Source of the DNA: Micromonospora lupini str. Lupac 08
Lineage (GTDB): Bacteria > Actinomycetota > Actinomycetes > Mycobacteriales > Micromonosporaceae
Direction of reading: 5' to 3'
Assembly (NCBI RefSeq): GCF_000297395.2
Contig: NZ_HF570108.1
Location: 1,885,323 to 1,949,322, forward strand
DNA: 64,000 bases
The notes under the pieces were generated by a model, which worked only from the letters and a program-made list of their open reading frames with translations, ran no database searches and was not told where the DNA came from. The position numbers and the translations under genes are program-made. Every line of letters starts with the position of its first letter. Positions within the stretch are counted from its first letter, which is position 1. Shown piece after piece: positions 50,785-59,023 of the stretch.

Positions 50785-51363
50785 ATGGTCACGAACCGAT
50801 CCTCAGTGGATCCGGTGACCGCGCCCGGTCCGCCGAAAGTCGCGGTCCGAGCAGCCGAAAAGCGGGGGTACGACGTGCCGATGGAGCAGCCCGAGCGACC
50901 CGGACGGTCGACGACCGACGCCGGCCGCCCCGGCGGGGTCACCGTCGTCGGAGAACCGCCCCGGCGCCCACGTTGGCGGGACCGCATCTCGACGACCCTC
51001 GACCTGATCCGCGCCAACCCCACCGGCCGGATCGCCCTCAAGATCTTCATTGCGATCGCCGGCGCGTTGGTGGTCACCATCGGCATCGCCCTCATCCCGC
51101 TGCCCGGGCCGGGCTGGCTGCTGGTCATCGCCGGCCTCGGCATCTGGGCCGTCGAATACCACTGGGCCCGCCGGCTGCTCGGCTTCACCCGCCGACACGT
51201 GCACGGCTGGACGCAGTGGGTGACGCGGCAGTCGCTGCCGGTGCGCCTCGTGCTCGGCGCGGTCGGCCTGGTCTTCGTGGGCGTGGTGGTCTGGCTCTCC
51301 CTCAAGCTCAGCTTCGGCATCGACGTGGTGGCCGAGGCGATGCGGTACCTCGGGGCGCGCTGA
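50785..51363 (+). CDS. TIGR02611-like PGPGW membrane protein
   Basis: A 192-residue membrane protein with a polar N-terminal third and then the conserved block LIPLPGPGWLLVIAGLGIWA inside a run of three to four hydrophobic helices (ALKIFIAIAGALVVTIGIAL, VRLVLGAVGLVFVGVVVWLS). The PGPGW motif marks a widespread actinobacterial family of unknown function. ATG at 50785 follows GGGGGGTGAA. Confidence 0.88.
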   Translation: MVTNRSSVDPVTAPGPPKVAVRAAEKRGYDVPMEQPERPGRSTTDAGRPGGVTVVGEPPRRPRWRDRISTTLDLIRANPTGRIALKIFIAIAGALVVTIGIALIPLPGPGWLLVIAGLGIWAVEYHWARRLLGFTRRHVHGWTQWVTRQSLPVRLVLGAVGLVFVGVVVWLSLKLSFGIDVVAEAMRYLGAR

Positions 51364-51413
51364 CCCCGGATTTCCGGTCCGGTTCCACGATCGGGTAGAG
51401 TCATGGGCGCTGA

Positions 51414-51485
51414 GGGCGATTAGCTCAGTGGGAGAGCGCTTCGTTCACACCGAAGAGGTCGCTGGTTCGATACCAGCATCGCCCA
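51414..51485 (+). tRNA. tRNA-Val (anticodon CAC)
   Basis: A cloverleaf of 72 nt: acceptor stem GGGCGAT/ATCGCCC with discriminator A, D arm GCTC-AGTGGGA-GAGC, anticodon stem CTTCG/CGAAG with loop TTCACAC (anticodon CAC, reading GTG), variable loop AGGTC and T arm GCTGG-TTCGATA-CCAGC. No CCA is encoded. Valine tRNAs are common integration targets in actinomycetes, and the sequence to its right has accessory character. Confidence 0.96.
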
Positions 51486-51505
51486 CTCTCAGTTTGTGCA
51501 GGTCA

Positions 51506-51540
51506 GAAGCCCGTTGCCGGAATAGTCGGTAACGGGCTTC
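51506..51540 (+). terminator. Hairpin after tRNA-Val
   Basis: Arms GAAGCCCGTT (51506-51515) and AACGGGCTTC (51531-51540), with an extra CCG/CGG pairing in the loop, lie 20 bp after the tRNA. Confidence 0.85.
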
Positions 51541-51660
51541 GCCGTATGTGCCGCTTACATTGGGAGCAGATGGGGAGCAGCGCGGCTGGTTCTGTGTTCG
51601 GGCCGCCATGGACCTGTCCGGTTGAGTGACCTGATGTGCGGTCGCGAGCGGGCCTGCTGG

Positions 51661-52143
51661 CTAGTTGAGGAGTTCGGCCGACCGCTTCGCTTGAAGTGCT
51701 TTCAGCGCGGCGAGGAGCAGATCGAGGTCCCTACTGCCGGGTCACAGGTCGGGGTGGGGACCGGCAAGATGTTCGGTCCCCACCACCAGCCAGCCATCGG
51801 ATTCGAACTGCCACAGGACCGCCGGCGGGTGTCGGTCGATGGCTCGGGTGGCCGCGAGTTCGTAGCGCAGCGACCGAACGCTCAGCTCGCCGGAGGCCGC
51901 CTTGACGAAGATCCGCCCGGCGGGTCCGGTCACCGTCGAGGCGATCTCGGCGTGGTTGCCACCTGAGGCCGAGGTGACGTCAAAGGTTCCGCCGACCCGT
52001 TCGGCGATCCCTGCCGTGACACTGTGAGGCTGGCCGGGTTGGCCTGATGGTGATGGGCTGATGGCCGGTAGCAGCGGACGTGACTCTTGACCTGACTGGC
52101 TTTGTGCCTTTGCGAGGACTTGTCCGTCTGCTGCTGCCGGCAC
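51661..52143 (-). pseudogene. Aminoglycoside phosphotransferase-like remnant
   Basis: The frame from about 52143 reads like the N-terminal part of an APH/choline-kinase-fold phosphotransferase (IAERVGGTFDVTSASGGNHA, GRIFVKAASGELSVRSLRYE, LWQFESDGWLVVGTEHLAG). It hits a stop at 51742-51744, after which the same frame continues recognisably (PGSRDLDLLLAALKALQ) to a second stop at 51661. Both the catalytic loop and the C-terminal lobe are missing. This is a decayed, truncated copy. Confidence 0.7.
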
Positions 52144-52207
52144 CCAGGTACGAGACAGCCCTTGGCGACGACGAGGAGCGTGGGCCGGGCCGCGAATATT
52201 TGCGCCG

Positions 52208-52501
52208 TCAGGACGGGTACGCGTTGCCAGACGTCGTTGCGATCAGTACATCGGCAACCGGCTGCCAGCCGAGCGTCCTGTACAGACGTTGACCGTCCTC
52301 ACTGGCGATGAGAATGCCCTGTTCGACGCCTTCTTCAATCGCGGAACGGACTAGTGCACTCATGACCGCGCTGGCTAGGCCCTTGCGGCGGTGAGCCGGC
52401 ATGGTTTCGATCCGGTCTGCGACCGCATCCGTACCGGCCAATCCCATCGTTCCGCGCGCAGCGACCTCTCCCGACTCGTGCCGTACCGTGGCCGTGACCA
52501 T
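52208..52501 (-). pseudogene. C-terminal fragment of a GNAT acetyltransferase
   Basis: A 97-residue piece containing the acetyl-CoA-binding motif (MPAHRRKGLASAVMSAL) and the last strand-helix unit (GQRLYRTLGWQPV) of a GNAT N-acetyltransferase. The N-terminal half of the fold is absent and the reading frame upstream of 52501 does not continue it. A MITE-like inverted repeat begins about 90 bp upstream and may mark the break. It might still be translated but is unlikely to be a full enzyme. Confidence 0.65.
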
Positions 52502-52592
52502 GCTGTCGCCTCTGTGCGAGGGGGCGCTCCGGCTCCAGGATGGCCGGGGCTCCGTCGGCGGGTCACGGTCCGTGGGTGGTTGCGGTAGGCCC

Positions 52593-52732
52593 TCCCGCCC
52601 GCCATCGACCCGGGCAAGCCGAGCAGACCCCCGCCCGACCCGCCAGCGTCCGAACCTGCGTCAAGGTCCGCTTGACGTGGCGGGCCGGGCGGCGGCCCGC
52701 TCCCCGTGTAGGCGGGTCGATGGCGGACGGGA
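52593..52732. repeat. 140-bp imperfect inverted repeat, MITE-like
   Basis: Outer 20-nt arms (52593-52612 and 52713-52732) match with one mismatch. Inside, a second matched block (around 52631-52648 and 52677-52694) and a central hairpin CGTCAAG-5-CTTGACG (52659-52677) continue the symmetry, offset by a 13-nt insertion in the left half. No coding frame fits. No clear target duplication is seen. It lies between the GNAT fragment and the next gene. Confidence 0.75.
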
Positions 52733-52789
52733 TGGCGAGTTCGAGGGCGTCTGCTGCGCCGCCTGCTGTCCGGCGGTGGCGGCCGGTGC

Positions 52790-53329
52790 CTACCGGTCGG
52801 CCGTTGCGCGAGCGATCAGGGGAGGTCCGTGGTCGGGCAGGACGACGATGAACTGCCACGGTCCGTGCTCGACCTTGGCAAGCCCGACCGATCCGTTGAC
52901 GCTGAGCGCCGCGATCAGGGCGGGGCTGCCTTCGACGATTCGGTCCAGCTCGGCGTAGTGCTTGGCCAGGCTGGCGGCGGGGCCGTTGATCCATAGCTTG
53001 ATCTCGGCACCTCGGCGCAGAGCGTCGAGCAGTTCCTCGCGCCTTGGTCCCGCCGCAGCCGCTAGGACCCGGTCGTGCAGGCGTTCCTGTCCGCAGGGTT
53101 GGGTCGGGGCGGCGACGGCCTGCTGTCGGCAGGTGGGGCAGGCCGAGGCGTCCTCACGGTCGAAGAGGTGTAGGTACAACTCGATCTGGTCCTCGACGAG
53201 GCCGCACAGGGTTTCCTCGTCGCCCCAAGCGTGCTGCACACCGGGTGTGAGCGGCTGGATCGCAGCGCCGAACTGGGCCGGGACCCGAGCTGTGGCGAAC
53301 GACCAGCCTTCTTGATCAGCAGACGTCAC
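52790..53329 (-). CDS. Conserved hypothetical protein with CPTC motif
   Basis: A 179-residue soluble protein without a family I can name. It has a Cys pair (ACPTCRQQ), which could bind zinc with another Cys near residue 79 (TQPCGQE), then a helical part (REELLDALRRGAEIKLWING) and a C-terminal strand region (HGPWQFIVVLPDHGPPL). GTG at 53329 lies 6 bp after TAACCT, so translation is probably leaderless. Confidence 0.75.
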   Translation of the reverse strand: MTSADQEGWSFATARVPAQFGAAIQPLTPGVQHAWGDEETLCGLVEDQIELYLHLFDREDASACPTCRQQAVAAPTQPCGQERLHDRVLAAAAGPRREELLDALRRGAEIKLWINGPAASLAKHYAELDRIVEGSPALIAALSVNGSVGLAKVEHGPWQFIVVLPDHGPPLIARATADR

Positions 53330-53432
53330 GGCGCGAGGTTACCGACCCAAGGCCTGAGTCGTTGCACCTCTGCCGCCAGGACCCAAGGTCAGACGCGGGC
53401 AAAGAGCCTCCCGGCAGTGCCGGGGCACACAG

Positions 53433-53559
53433 GGGGCACAAGATGACGTGAAACGCCGTCAAGCAGCGATCAACGCTGGCAACCCGGGATGCGGTGTGAG
53501 CAGGTGTTGAGCGTCGTCGCCGCTGGTGGCGGAGTAGCGGCTCTGAGTTCCGCATCAAC
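53433..53559. repeat. Diverged 127-bp direct repeat, copy 1
   Basis: Starts GGGGCACAAGA and includes GTCAAGCAGCGA, TCGCCGCTGGTGG and AGTTCCGC. It aligns over its whole length with 54389-54515 at roughly three quarters identity, same orientation, 956 bp apart. No coding frame is convincing in either copy. Confidence 0.75.
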
Positions 53560-53599
53560 GTCTGCCGTGGGCACAGGGGGTCGGGTCTAGGCTGCCTCT

Positions 53600-53875
53600 G
53601 TGCGTGAGCGACCACTAGGCGAGGTGGTGCAGGGCTTGGGCCAACTCGACGGCGGAGTGATCTACGCGAGTAGGCCGTGGCGGGCCGACTCGGTGGCCGA
53701 GGTACACGACGACGAGCAGCCCGCCCGCCATCATGAGTACTTGCTTGAGGTGGATCTCGCCCAGGAGGTCTTAAAGGTCTGGTCGCTCTGGCGTGATGGA
53801 CGGCAGCCGACAGCGTTGGAAGCTGTTGGAGCTGTGATCTACTACGCCGAGCACGACGTCCATCAGCCTGAGTGA
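53600..53875 (+). CDS. Small hypothetical protein (DUF7716-like)
   Basis: A 91-residue acidic protein (GEVVQGLGQLDGGVIYASRP, HHEYLLEVDLAQEVLKVW, ALEAVGAVIYYAEHDV). It resembles small proteins found near polymorphic toxin or contact-dependent systems, as I recall; this is a weak similarity. TAGGCT (53588-53593) lies 6 bp before GTG 53600, giving a leaderless start. Confidence 0.65.
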   Translation: MRERPLGEVVQGLGQLDGGVIYASRPWRADSVAEVHDDEQPARHHEYLLEVDLAQEVLKVWSLWRDGRQPTALEAVGAVIYYAEHDVHQPE

Positions 53876-53992
53876 CTAACTGGGTGACGATCACGGCGTA
53901 CACGGCTGGACGTTGGCGGACGACGGGGGGGCCGACGCCAGCTCAGGGCGTGCGTTAAGGCAGGTTGACGGGCCCTGATCGTTGCCTGGGGG

Positions 53993-54328
53993 TCAAGGAG
54001 TCCGTGGCTTCGGCGATAGGTCGGGCGCAGCCATGTGGAAGGCCGCCGCTGGCTGGTTAGGTCGCCATCCCTCAGCTAGAGCCTTGCGGACGACTGCCGC
54101 GACCGTCGACGGTAGAACAGGGACGGGCGGGCCACCGATCCAGTTGCTCGGATGGTCCTGAGGCATGGTGACCAGCAGCACGCTGCCCTTGCGGTCGGCT
54201 TGCTCGATGGCGAGGGTAAGTGGTCGCTCGCAGAGCGCTTGGGCGTAGGTTGGCTTCCCGCGTACTCGCCACCTGTAGACGATGCCGTCGACCGTGATGA
54301 GCCTTGAGCCCTCCCTGGTCAATGCCAT
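53993..54328 (-). CDS. Conserved hypothetical protein
   Basis: A 111-residue protein (SRLITVDGIVYRWRVRGKPT, PLTLAIEQADRKGSVLLVTM, VAAVVRKALAEGWRPNQPAA). Similar sequences are frequent in actinomycete accessory DNA; function unknown. GAGGGG lies 5 bp before ATG 54328. The second copy of the 127-bp repeat follows its start at 54389. Confidence 0.78.
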   Translation of the reverse strand: MALTREGSRLITVDGIVYRWRVRGKPTYAQALCERPLTLAIEQADRKGSVLLVTMPQDHPSNWIGGPPVPVLPSTVAAVVRKALAEGWRPNQPAAAFHMAAPDLSPKPRTP

Positions 54329-54388
54329 GTCGATCCCCTCGCGGTCGGCTGTCGGGTGCCGGCAGCAAACCACGCTGCGTCGAGCCAT

Positions 54389-54515
54389 GGGGCACAAGAC
54401 ACCGTGAACGTCGTCAAGCAGCGAGCAACCATGGCAGCCCGAGACGCCCTTCTGAGCATGTGTCGGACAGCATCGCCGCTGGTGGTGCGGCAGCGGCCCT
54501 TAGTTCCGCTTCAAC
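54389..54515. repeat. Diverged 127-bp direct repeat, copy 2
   Basis: Starts GGGGCACAAGAC and shares GTCAAGCAGCGAGCAAC, CATCGCCGCTGGTGGTG and TTAGTTCCGC with copy 1. The two copies bracket genes 53600-53875 and 53993-54328. Confidence 0.75.
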
Positions 54516-54530
54516 TCGACGAGGTGGCGC

Positions 54531-55304
54531 TCACCGATCCGAAAGCCCAGCGGTTAGCTGAGACCGTCGGATGAATTGTCGGTCGCGGGCGGTGACCGAA
54601 GCCGTTGGACTGGCCGCTCGGAGGACGACATCGAGAACCAGATCAGGATCCGCTGAGTAAGCACCGCTGGCCCATGCGGCATTTGCCTCGATTACGGCCC
54701 ACCAGCCGTCGAGCAGTCCTACGTCTACGACGATGGCGGAGGGCAGCGTGTGCCCGTATCCGGCGATGAGGTCGGCGCCGAAGGCTAGCGCGTCGGTCGA
54801 CGGAGGGCCGAGGTGCAAGCGGCCGTGCGCGGCGTACTGGCTGCCGGTGTAGACAGCACCGTCGAGCAGGTGCAGCCGGTACTCGGCGGTGAAATCGACG
54901 ATGTCGCTGACGAGCACTGGAGTCCGTGGGTCGACGGCGTCCGGGCCGGGCAGGCGGGAGCCATCGGTATAGATCATCGCTGGGATGTTCTTGTCGTTGG
55001 GCGACTTGATGAAGGCCGGTCGACGGAGTCCGTAGGCCTCGCCGATGGCGACCATGGTGATCTCGCGGCGGGTGAGCTCACGAGGAAGGCCAGTCAGCCA
55101 GCCAGGTTCAGCCTCCAGGGGCGCGATTTCGAGCAGCGGTGCGACGACGTCGGCGAAGCTCGGCCCCGCGTGAAGGTGATCGGCACGCATGCCGGCGGGT
55201 ACTTCGAACGTGCGGAGCTGGACGGTGCGTAGTCCGCGTCGGTGAGCGGTGTCGCGCAAGCTCTGAGCCGAGGCTGTCAGGCGCGGCGGCAGGACAAGTG
55301 TCAC
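54531..55304 (-). CDS. ATP-grasp domain protein, R2K type
   Basis: A 257-residue protein with ATP-grasp features of the R2K clade: FIKSPNDKNIPAMIYTDGS (N-terminal ATP lysine), LVSDIVDFTAEYRLHLLDG (the D-x-E-R-like strand), and the metal-binding end VVDVGLLDGWWAVIEANAAW with Glu and Asn. Enzymes of this type join an acid and an amine using ATP; R2K members occur in phages, toxin systems and small-peptide modification. Here no partner gene is evident. GTG 55304 has GCAGGA 10 bp upstream. Confidence 0.8.
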   Translation of the reverse strand: MTLVLPPRLTASAQSLRDTAHRRGLRTVQLRTFEVPAGMRADHLHAGPSFADVVAPLLEIAPLEAEPGWLTGLPRELTRREITMVAIGEAYGLRRPAFIKSPNDKNIPAMIYTDGSRLPGPDAVDPRTPVLVSDIVDFTAEYRLHLLDGAVYTGSQYAAHGRLHLGPPSTDALAFGADLIAGYGHTLPSAIVVDVGLLDGWWAVIEANAAWASGAYSADPDLVLDVVLRAASPTASVTARDRQFIRRSQLTAGLSDR

Positions 55305-55817
55305 GGCCGATGATCCTGCCCCAATACACCGTGACCGTTACAGCGGTTATCAGGCGGTCCGGTGCGGCCGGCGCGAGCGCGCGGTGGGCTGTCGACAGCA
55401 ACGGCGACAGCAACGGGCCGAGGCGACGACAGCGGCCAGCGGCTCAGCACCGACAGCCGCCCGAGGCCGCGGATGCGGATCGACCTCGCCGGACGAAGCG
55501 CCCCGCTACATCCCCGCTGGACCGGCGGGTCCATCGTCTGTCGGGCGCAAAGCTTCGTCGGCGGGACGCGGCGAACTGAGCGCTCGATGGTGCCGACGGG
55601 CGCGGGCGACGGCGGTTTTAAGATCTGCGTCAACGGGCGGTTCGCCGTCCGAAGGTTCGATGGCTATCGGACGGTGTTGGGCCGCAGTGCCTGGGGGAGC
55701 AGTTGACGTAGCTTCGGGCCATGGCCGTGGCCAGCGTGCCGTTGCAGCTGGAGTGCATGATCAGGTTGATCACCCCGGGCGCGAGCTGTCCGGTGCAATT
55801 TCCCGTACTGTTCCCGC
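55305..55817. other. Gene-poor stretch of 513 bp
   Basis: No open frame here has convincing codon use or a ribosome site. It holds a short direct repeat (CGACAGCAACGG twice, about 55393-55418) and an AT-richer patch around 55617-55630. A -10-like TACTGT at 55806-55811 serves the next gene. Confidence 0.5.
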
Positions 55818-56771
55818 GTGCCGGACGACGCGAATTTCCTGCGCCTTCGCTGGGCGATCCTGGGGCCGCCCGTTGCGACGGTCCTCATGCTTGGCGTCCT
55901 CGTTGTGGTCGGCGCGGTGAGGGGCGGTGACCCGGACCTGTGGATGCGTCCGGCGGTGCTGGTTCCGGGCGGCCCGCTGCTGCTGTGCTGGTGGCAGGTG
56001 GTGGTCCGTCCACGGCATCGCTGGTGGGCGCTTGGCGTCGCTGTGGCGGTGACGATCGGTGCGTACCTGCTGCTGTACCGGCTGGTCTTGGCGGAACTGC
56101 CGTTCCCGTGGGCCGGCGTGGTCAGCTTCGCGGTCGCCGGCTGGCTGGGAGCTTTCGCCTACGTCGCGGTCACTCAGCGACCGACGATGCCGTTCTCTCG
56201 CGGTAAGACCGAGGGCAGCACGATCGCGCCGGGCGAGGTGTACGAGGAGCGGTTCGGCTTCACCCGCGGCGACCTGCTGCTGATGCCTACCAGCGTGGTC
56301 TTCGTCGCCGTAGGCGTCGCACTTCTGCGTGACGAACCACTGCCTGGCTTGGCTGTCACCGTGTTTGGTGGCGTGTTCCTGCTGCTGCGGCTCGTCAGCG
56401 TGCTGAGCTGTCGTGTGGCGCTGCGCGTTGACGCGGCCGGGGTCACCCTGGGGCAGACGCCGCCCTGGCCGTCCTCGCACACCGCGGTGGTGCCGTGGTC
56501 CGACATTGAGGCTGTCGTGCTGTGGACGCAGCAGGTTGGCCTGAATTCGGTCCCGTACGTCGGCCTGCAGCGGCGCCCGGGTCTGCCGCCGCTGCCGGGC
56601 TCGGCGCGCTCGCGCGGCCTGCGGCGGATGAACCAGGCGCTCGTCCCGCACGTGCCAAGGGCCGTGATCGCTGACAGCCGGCCGGCGACCTTCTGGCGGT
56701 TGCACCGCCCGAGTATCGAGGCGGCGGTCCGCCACTTCGCACCCGCAGTGGAAATCGTCGACGCGGGCTGA
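55818..56771 (+). CDS. Membrane protein with PH-like C-terminal domain
   Basis: A 317-residue protein with five or six hydrophobic segments (WAILGPPVATVLMLGVLVVV, WWALGVAVAVTIGAYLLLYR, TSVVFVAVGVALLRD, VTVFGGVFLLLRLV) and a C-terminal stretch like a bacterial PH domain (LRVDAAGVTLGQT, VVPWSDIEAVVLWTQ). Function unknown. GTG at 55818 is 6 bp after TACTGT, so the start is probably leaderless. Confidence 0.75.
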   Translation: MPDDANFLRLRWAILGPPVATVLMLGVLVVVGAVRGGDPDLWMRPAVLVPGGPLLLCWWQVVVRPRHRWWALGVAVAVTIGAYLLLYRLVLAELPFPWAGVVSFAVAGWLGAFAYVAVTQRPTMPFSRGKTEGSTIAPGEVYEERFGFTRGDLLLMPTSVVFVAVGVALLRDEPLPGLAVTVFGGVFLLLRLVSVLSCRVALRVDAAGVTLGQTPPWPSSHTAVVPWSDIEAVVLWTQQVGLNSVPYVGLQRRPGLPPLPGSARSRGLRRMNQALVPHVPRAVIADSRPATFWRLHRPSIEAAVRHFAPAVEIVDAG

Positions 56772-56906
56772 GGGTTCGCCGCGAAGTCCACGAGAGCCTT
56801 CATTCGGGTGTTGACGGCGTAGCCCACTATCCGACTGTGGATCGGTGCAGACCAGGAGGGGAGCACAGGCCGGCCGACGGTCAACTGCTGTGCGTCACTG
56901 ACCCAT

Positions 56907-57389
56907 TCATTTGCGCCAGTCGGGCGCGTCGCAGACCAGAGGATCATGATCGGAGTGCAGCGCGACTGCGAGGCTGTTGACTTGGCTTGCCCCGTCAGGC
57001 GATGTTAGCTGTGCCCGGTAGACCAAGAACGTGCCTTCGAGGCTCGACTGTCGTTGCGGCTCTCCGAGCTGGAAGCTGGCAAGCGGTGGCTGGGTCCGTA
57101 GGAACTCCTCGTGCTGGGCTTCGGAGTAGCTCTCCAACACATCGCTGCATAGCAGTAGATAGGCCCCGTCGAAGTCTTCGTTGCGAACCCGCTCCAGATA
57201 GGCCACAAGCACCGTCTTGGCCTCGGCAGCCTCAATCGCGTTCCGACGTTCCACGTGTAGACGCCAGCTGTAGTCGGCCGCGACCAGCGCCAGGACGATC
57301 GCCGCGCCCGGCGCGGCTACCCGGCCAAGCTGTAACCTCCACCAAGCCGCCCCCGCCACGATCGTCAGCCTAGCCGGCACTCTGCCCAT
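56907..57389 (-). CDS. Membrane-anchored NTF2-like hypothetical protein
   Basis: A 160-residue protein: one N-terminal helix (APGAAIVLALVAADYSW) followed by an extracytoplasmic domain resembling DUF4878/NTF2-like folds (LVAYLERVRNEDFDGAYLLL, EEFLRTQPPLASFQLGEP, LVYRAQLTSPDG). No catalytic residues can be pointed to. ATG 57389. Convergent with the PH-like membrane protein gene. Confidence 0.7.
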   Translation of the reverse strand: MGRVPARLTIVAGAAWWRLQLGRVAAPGAAIVLALVAADYSWRLHVERRNAIEAAEAKTVLVAYLERVRNEDFDGAYLLLCSDVLESYSEAQHEEFLRTQPPLASFQLGEPQRQSSLEGTFLVYRAQLTSPDGASQVNSLAVALHSDHDPLVCDAPDWRK

Positions 57390-57731
57390 GGCGTTTCATC
57401 AGCTCGCCGGCTCCCTCGTCGCGGTCGCCTTCGCTATGGCAATTCGCCAGGCCTGGCAAACCGGCAAGAGCACTGCGGTCAGCGGTACTGCGGCTGGAGC
57501 TAGTCGAAATGCGGATCCGTCCTCGCAAAATTCGCCGCATCCACAGGCGGTGGGAGTTTCGCGGATGTCGGCGTTGTTGAATCGGGCGGCTCGCAGTGGG
57601 CTATCAAACAACGCGTCAACGCTGGCTCCAGCCGCACTCGGCGCCGTGTCCGGTCCACCTTTATGGAGATGACCGAGGGGCAGCCGGTGCCGGAGCCCGA
57701 CTCCCGCAGGTGGGCACGCCGCAAACGCAGA
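57390..57731. other. Stretch without a supported gene
   Basis: About 340 bp with only short, poorly supported frames on both strands. Around 57603-57625 there is a partial match to the 127-bp repeats (CAACGCTGGC context), too short to count as a copy. Confidence 0.4.
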
Positions 57732-57783
57732 GAGAGGCCGCCGCCTCCGCCCGCCCGAAGGCAGGTGGAGGCGGCGGCCTCTC
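57732..57783. terminator. Very stable 17-bp hairpin
   Basis: Arms GAGAGGCCGCCGCCTCC and its exact complement (57767-57783) with an 18-base loop. It lies about 200 bp past the stop of the leftward META lipoprotein gene and is probably a terminator for that direction. Confidence 0.75.
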
Positions 57784-57990
57784 GCAGATGTGGCTGTTAG
57801 GTTCGGTTCTTGACGGTGGTGCGGACGCTGTCGTCCGTCGCGACCGCTTCACAGGTCAGGTTGACCGCTGGGGGCGTCGGGCCCAGCAACGCGGAGTTCA
57901 GCATGATGTTGGCGGTGCTGTTGACCGACCGGGCGCGCGCCGGTGCAGCCGCCAACCGATGGTGGACAGCCGCAGTCGACGGGACGGCGT

Positions 57991-58881
57991 TTAGTTCGCG
58001 GGGAACAACCGACCTGTCTCCGCGCCCTGGGCGTCGAGGAGCACGAGGACGTGACCGTCGAAACCTGCTCGTCTGGCCGTCATGAGCCATCCTCCGACCG
58101 ACACACTGTCGGCGCAAAACATCAGTGTAATTCCTCTTGCGGTCGTGAGTAGTGTGCCGTTGGCGGCGGTGATCCACCGACCGCTCTCGTCGTTGCAGCC
58201 GTCGGATCCGCGCCATTCACCGTCGGCCGTGAACTTCACGTACGCGGCCTTGTGCCCGGTCAGGGGTACCCAGCGACCTGCCAGCCGGGTTCGGTCTACC
58301 GGAACTAGCTTCGTCGGTAGGGCGACCGCTGGTGTCAGGGCCCGGCGGGCCTCGTCGGTGATCACCGGTGGTTCCAGTACGTCGTCGGCCTTGTCGGGCT
58401 CGGGCGTCGGTGTCGCCCCGGGGATCAGCCGGGCGACCGGGTGCGCTCGTGCGTCCAGGAGCACGGGTTGCCCTGCGCCGTCGAACTGGTAGGCGGTGAC
58501 CCGGCGCAGCCATTCAGGAGTTTCTTGACTCGCCTTCGCGCAGCCGGGGAGGCCTTCGACCGCGGCGGTGGAGGCCGTGAAGATGTCCGCGAGGAAGGTG
58601 CCGTCGCTGCTGGCCCGCCAGGATCCGCCCAGAGTGCCGCAGCGGCTACCAACCAGGTCCAGATCACGGTCCGCGAGGCGCAGGATCGTGCCCGCGCCGG
58701 GGTCAGCAACGTCAGCGATCGTCCAAGAACCGATCAGTGACTCCGGCGCCAACGGCGCCCCAGGCCCGCTAGTTCCCGAGATCGGCTGCGGATTCGGGCG
58801 CTCCGGGTGGCTCTGCCTGCTGCATCCGGCGAGCAGCACACCCATCACGACCATTGTCGCGAGGCGACCCCGTCGTACCAC
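57991..58881 (-). CDS. META-domain lipoprotein
   Basis: A 296-residue exported lipoprotein: signal sequence with lipobox LLAGC (Cys20), then two HslJ/META-like beta domains. The second is clear (RLAGRWVPLTGHKAAYVKFT, GEWRGSDGCNDESGRWITA, GITLMFCADS); the first (IGSWTIADVADP, GGSWRASSDGTFLADIF) is diverged. META proteins are linked to stress and drug tolerance, mechanism unknown. GTG 58881 is preceded by GGAGGAG. Confidence 0.83.
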   Translation of the reverse strand: MVRRGRLATMVVMGVLLAGCSRQSHPERPNPQPISGTSGPGAPLAPESLIGSWTIADVADPGAGTILRLADRDLDLVGSRCGTLGGSWRASSDGTFLADIFTASTAAVEGLPGCAKASQETPEWLRRVTAYQFDGAGQPVLLDARAHPVARLIPGATPTPEPDKADDVLEPPVITDEARRALTPAVALPTKLVPVDRTRLAGRWVPLTGHKAAYVKFTADGEWRGSDGCNDESGRWITAANGTLLTTARGITLMFCADSVSVGGWLMTARRAGFDGHVLVLLDAQGAETGRLFPAN

Positions 58882-59023
58882 CTCGGCTCCTCCGGTCGGG
58901 CTCCGGCCGGCTCTGGGTCTCGCGTAGCGAGTTAGCGAACCGCCTGTTCCTATCTAACGGCCGAAAGGGGCATCGGGTACGTGCGGCTGTCAAGAGCGAG
59001 GGGGCGTCTGCGATCATGGCCGG

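Noticed and set aside
55384..55920. Plus-strand frame of 178 codons before the PH-like membrane protein
   Set aside because: No ribosome site, Arg/Ala/Ser-rich, and overlaps the better supported gene at 55818 in a different frame.
57797..58216. Minus-strand frame of 139 codons after the META lipoprotein
   Set aside because: Most overlaps the lipoprotein gene in another frame. The final 40 residues look more protein-like, but have no start or ribosome site; at best a relic.
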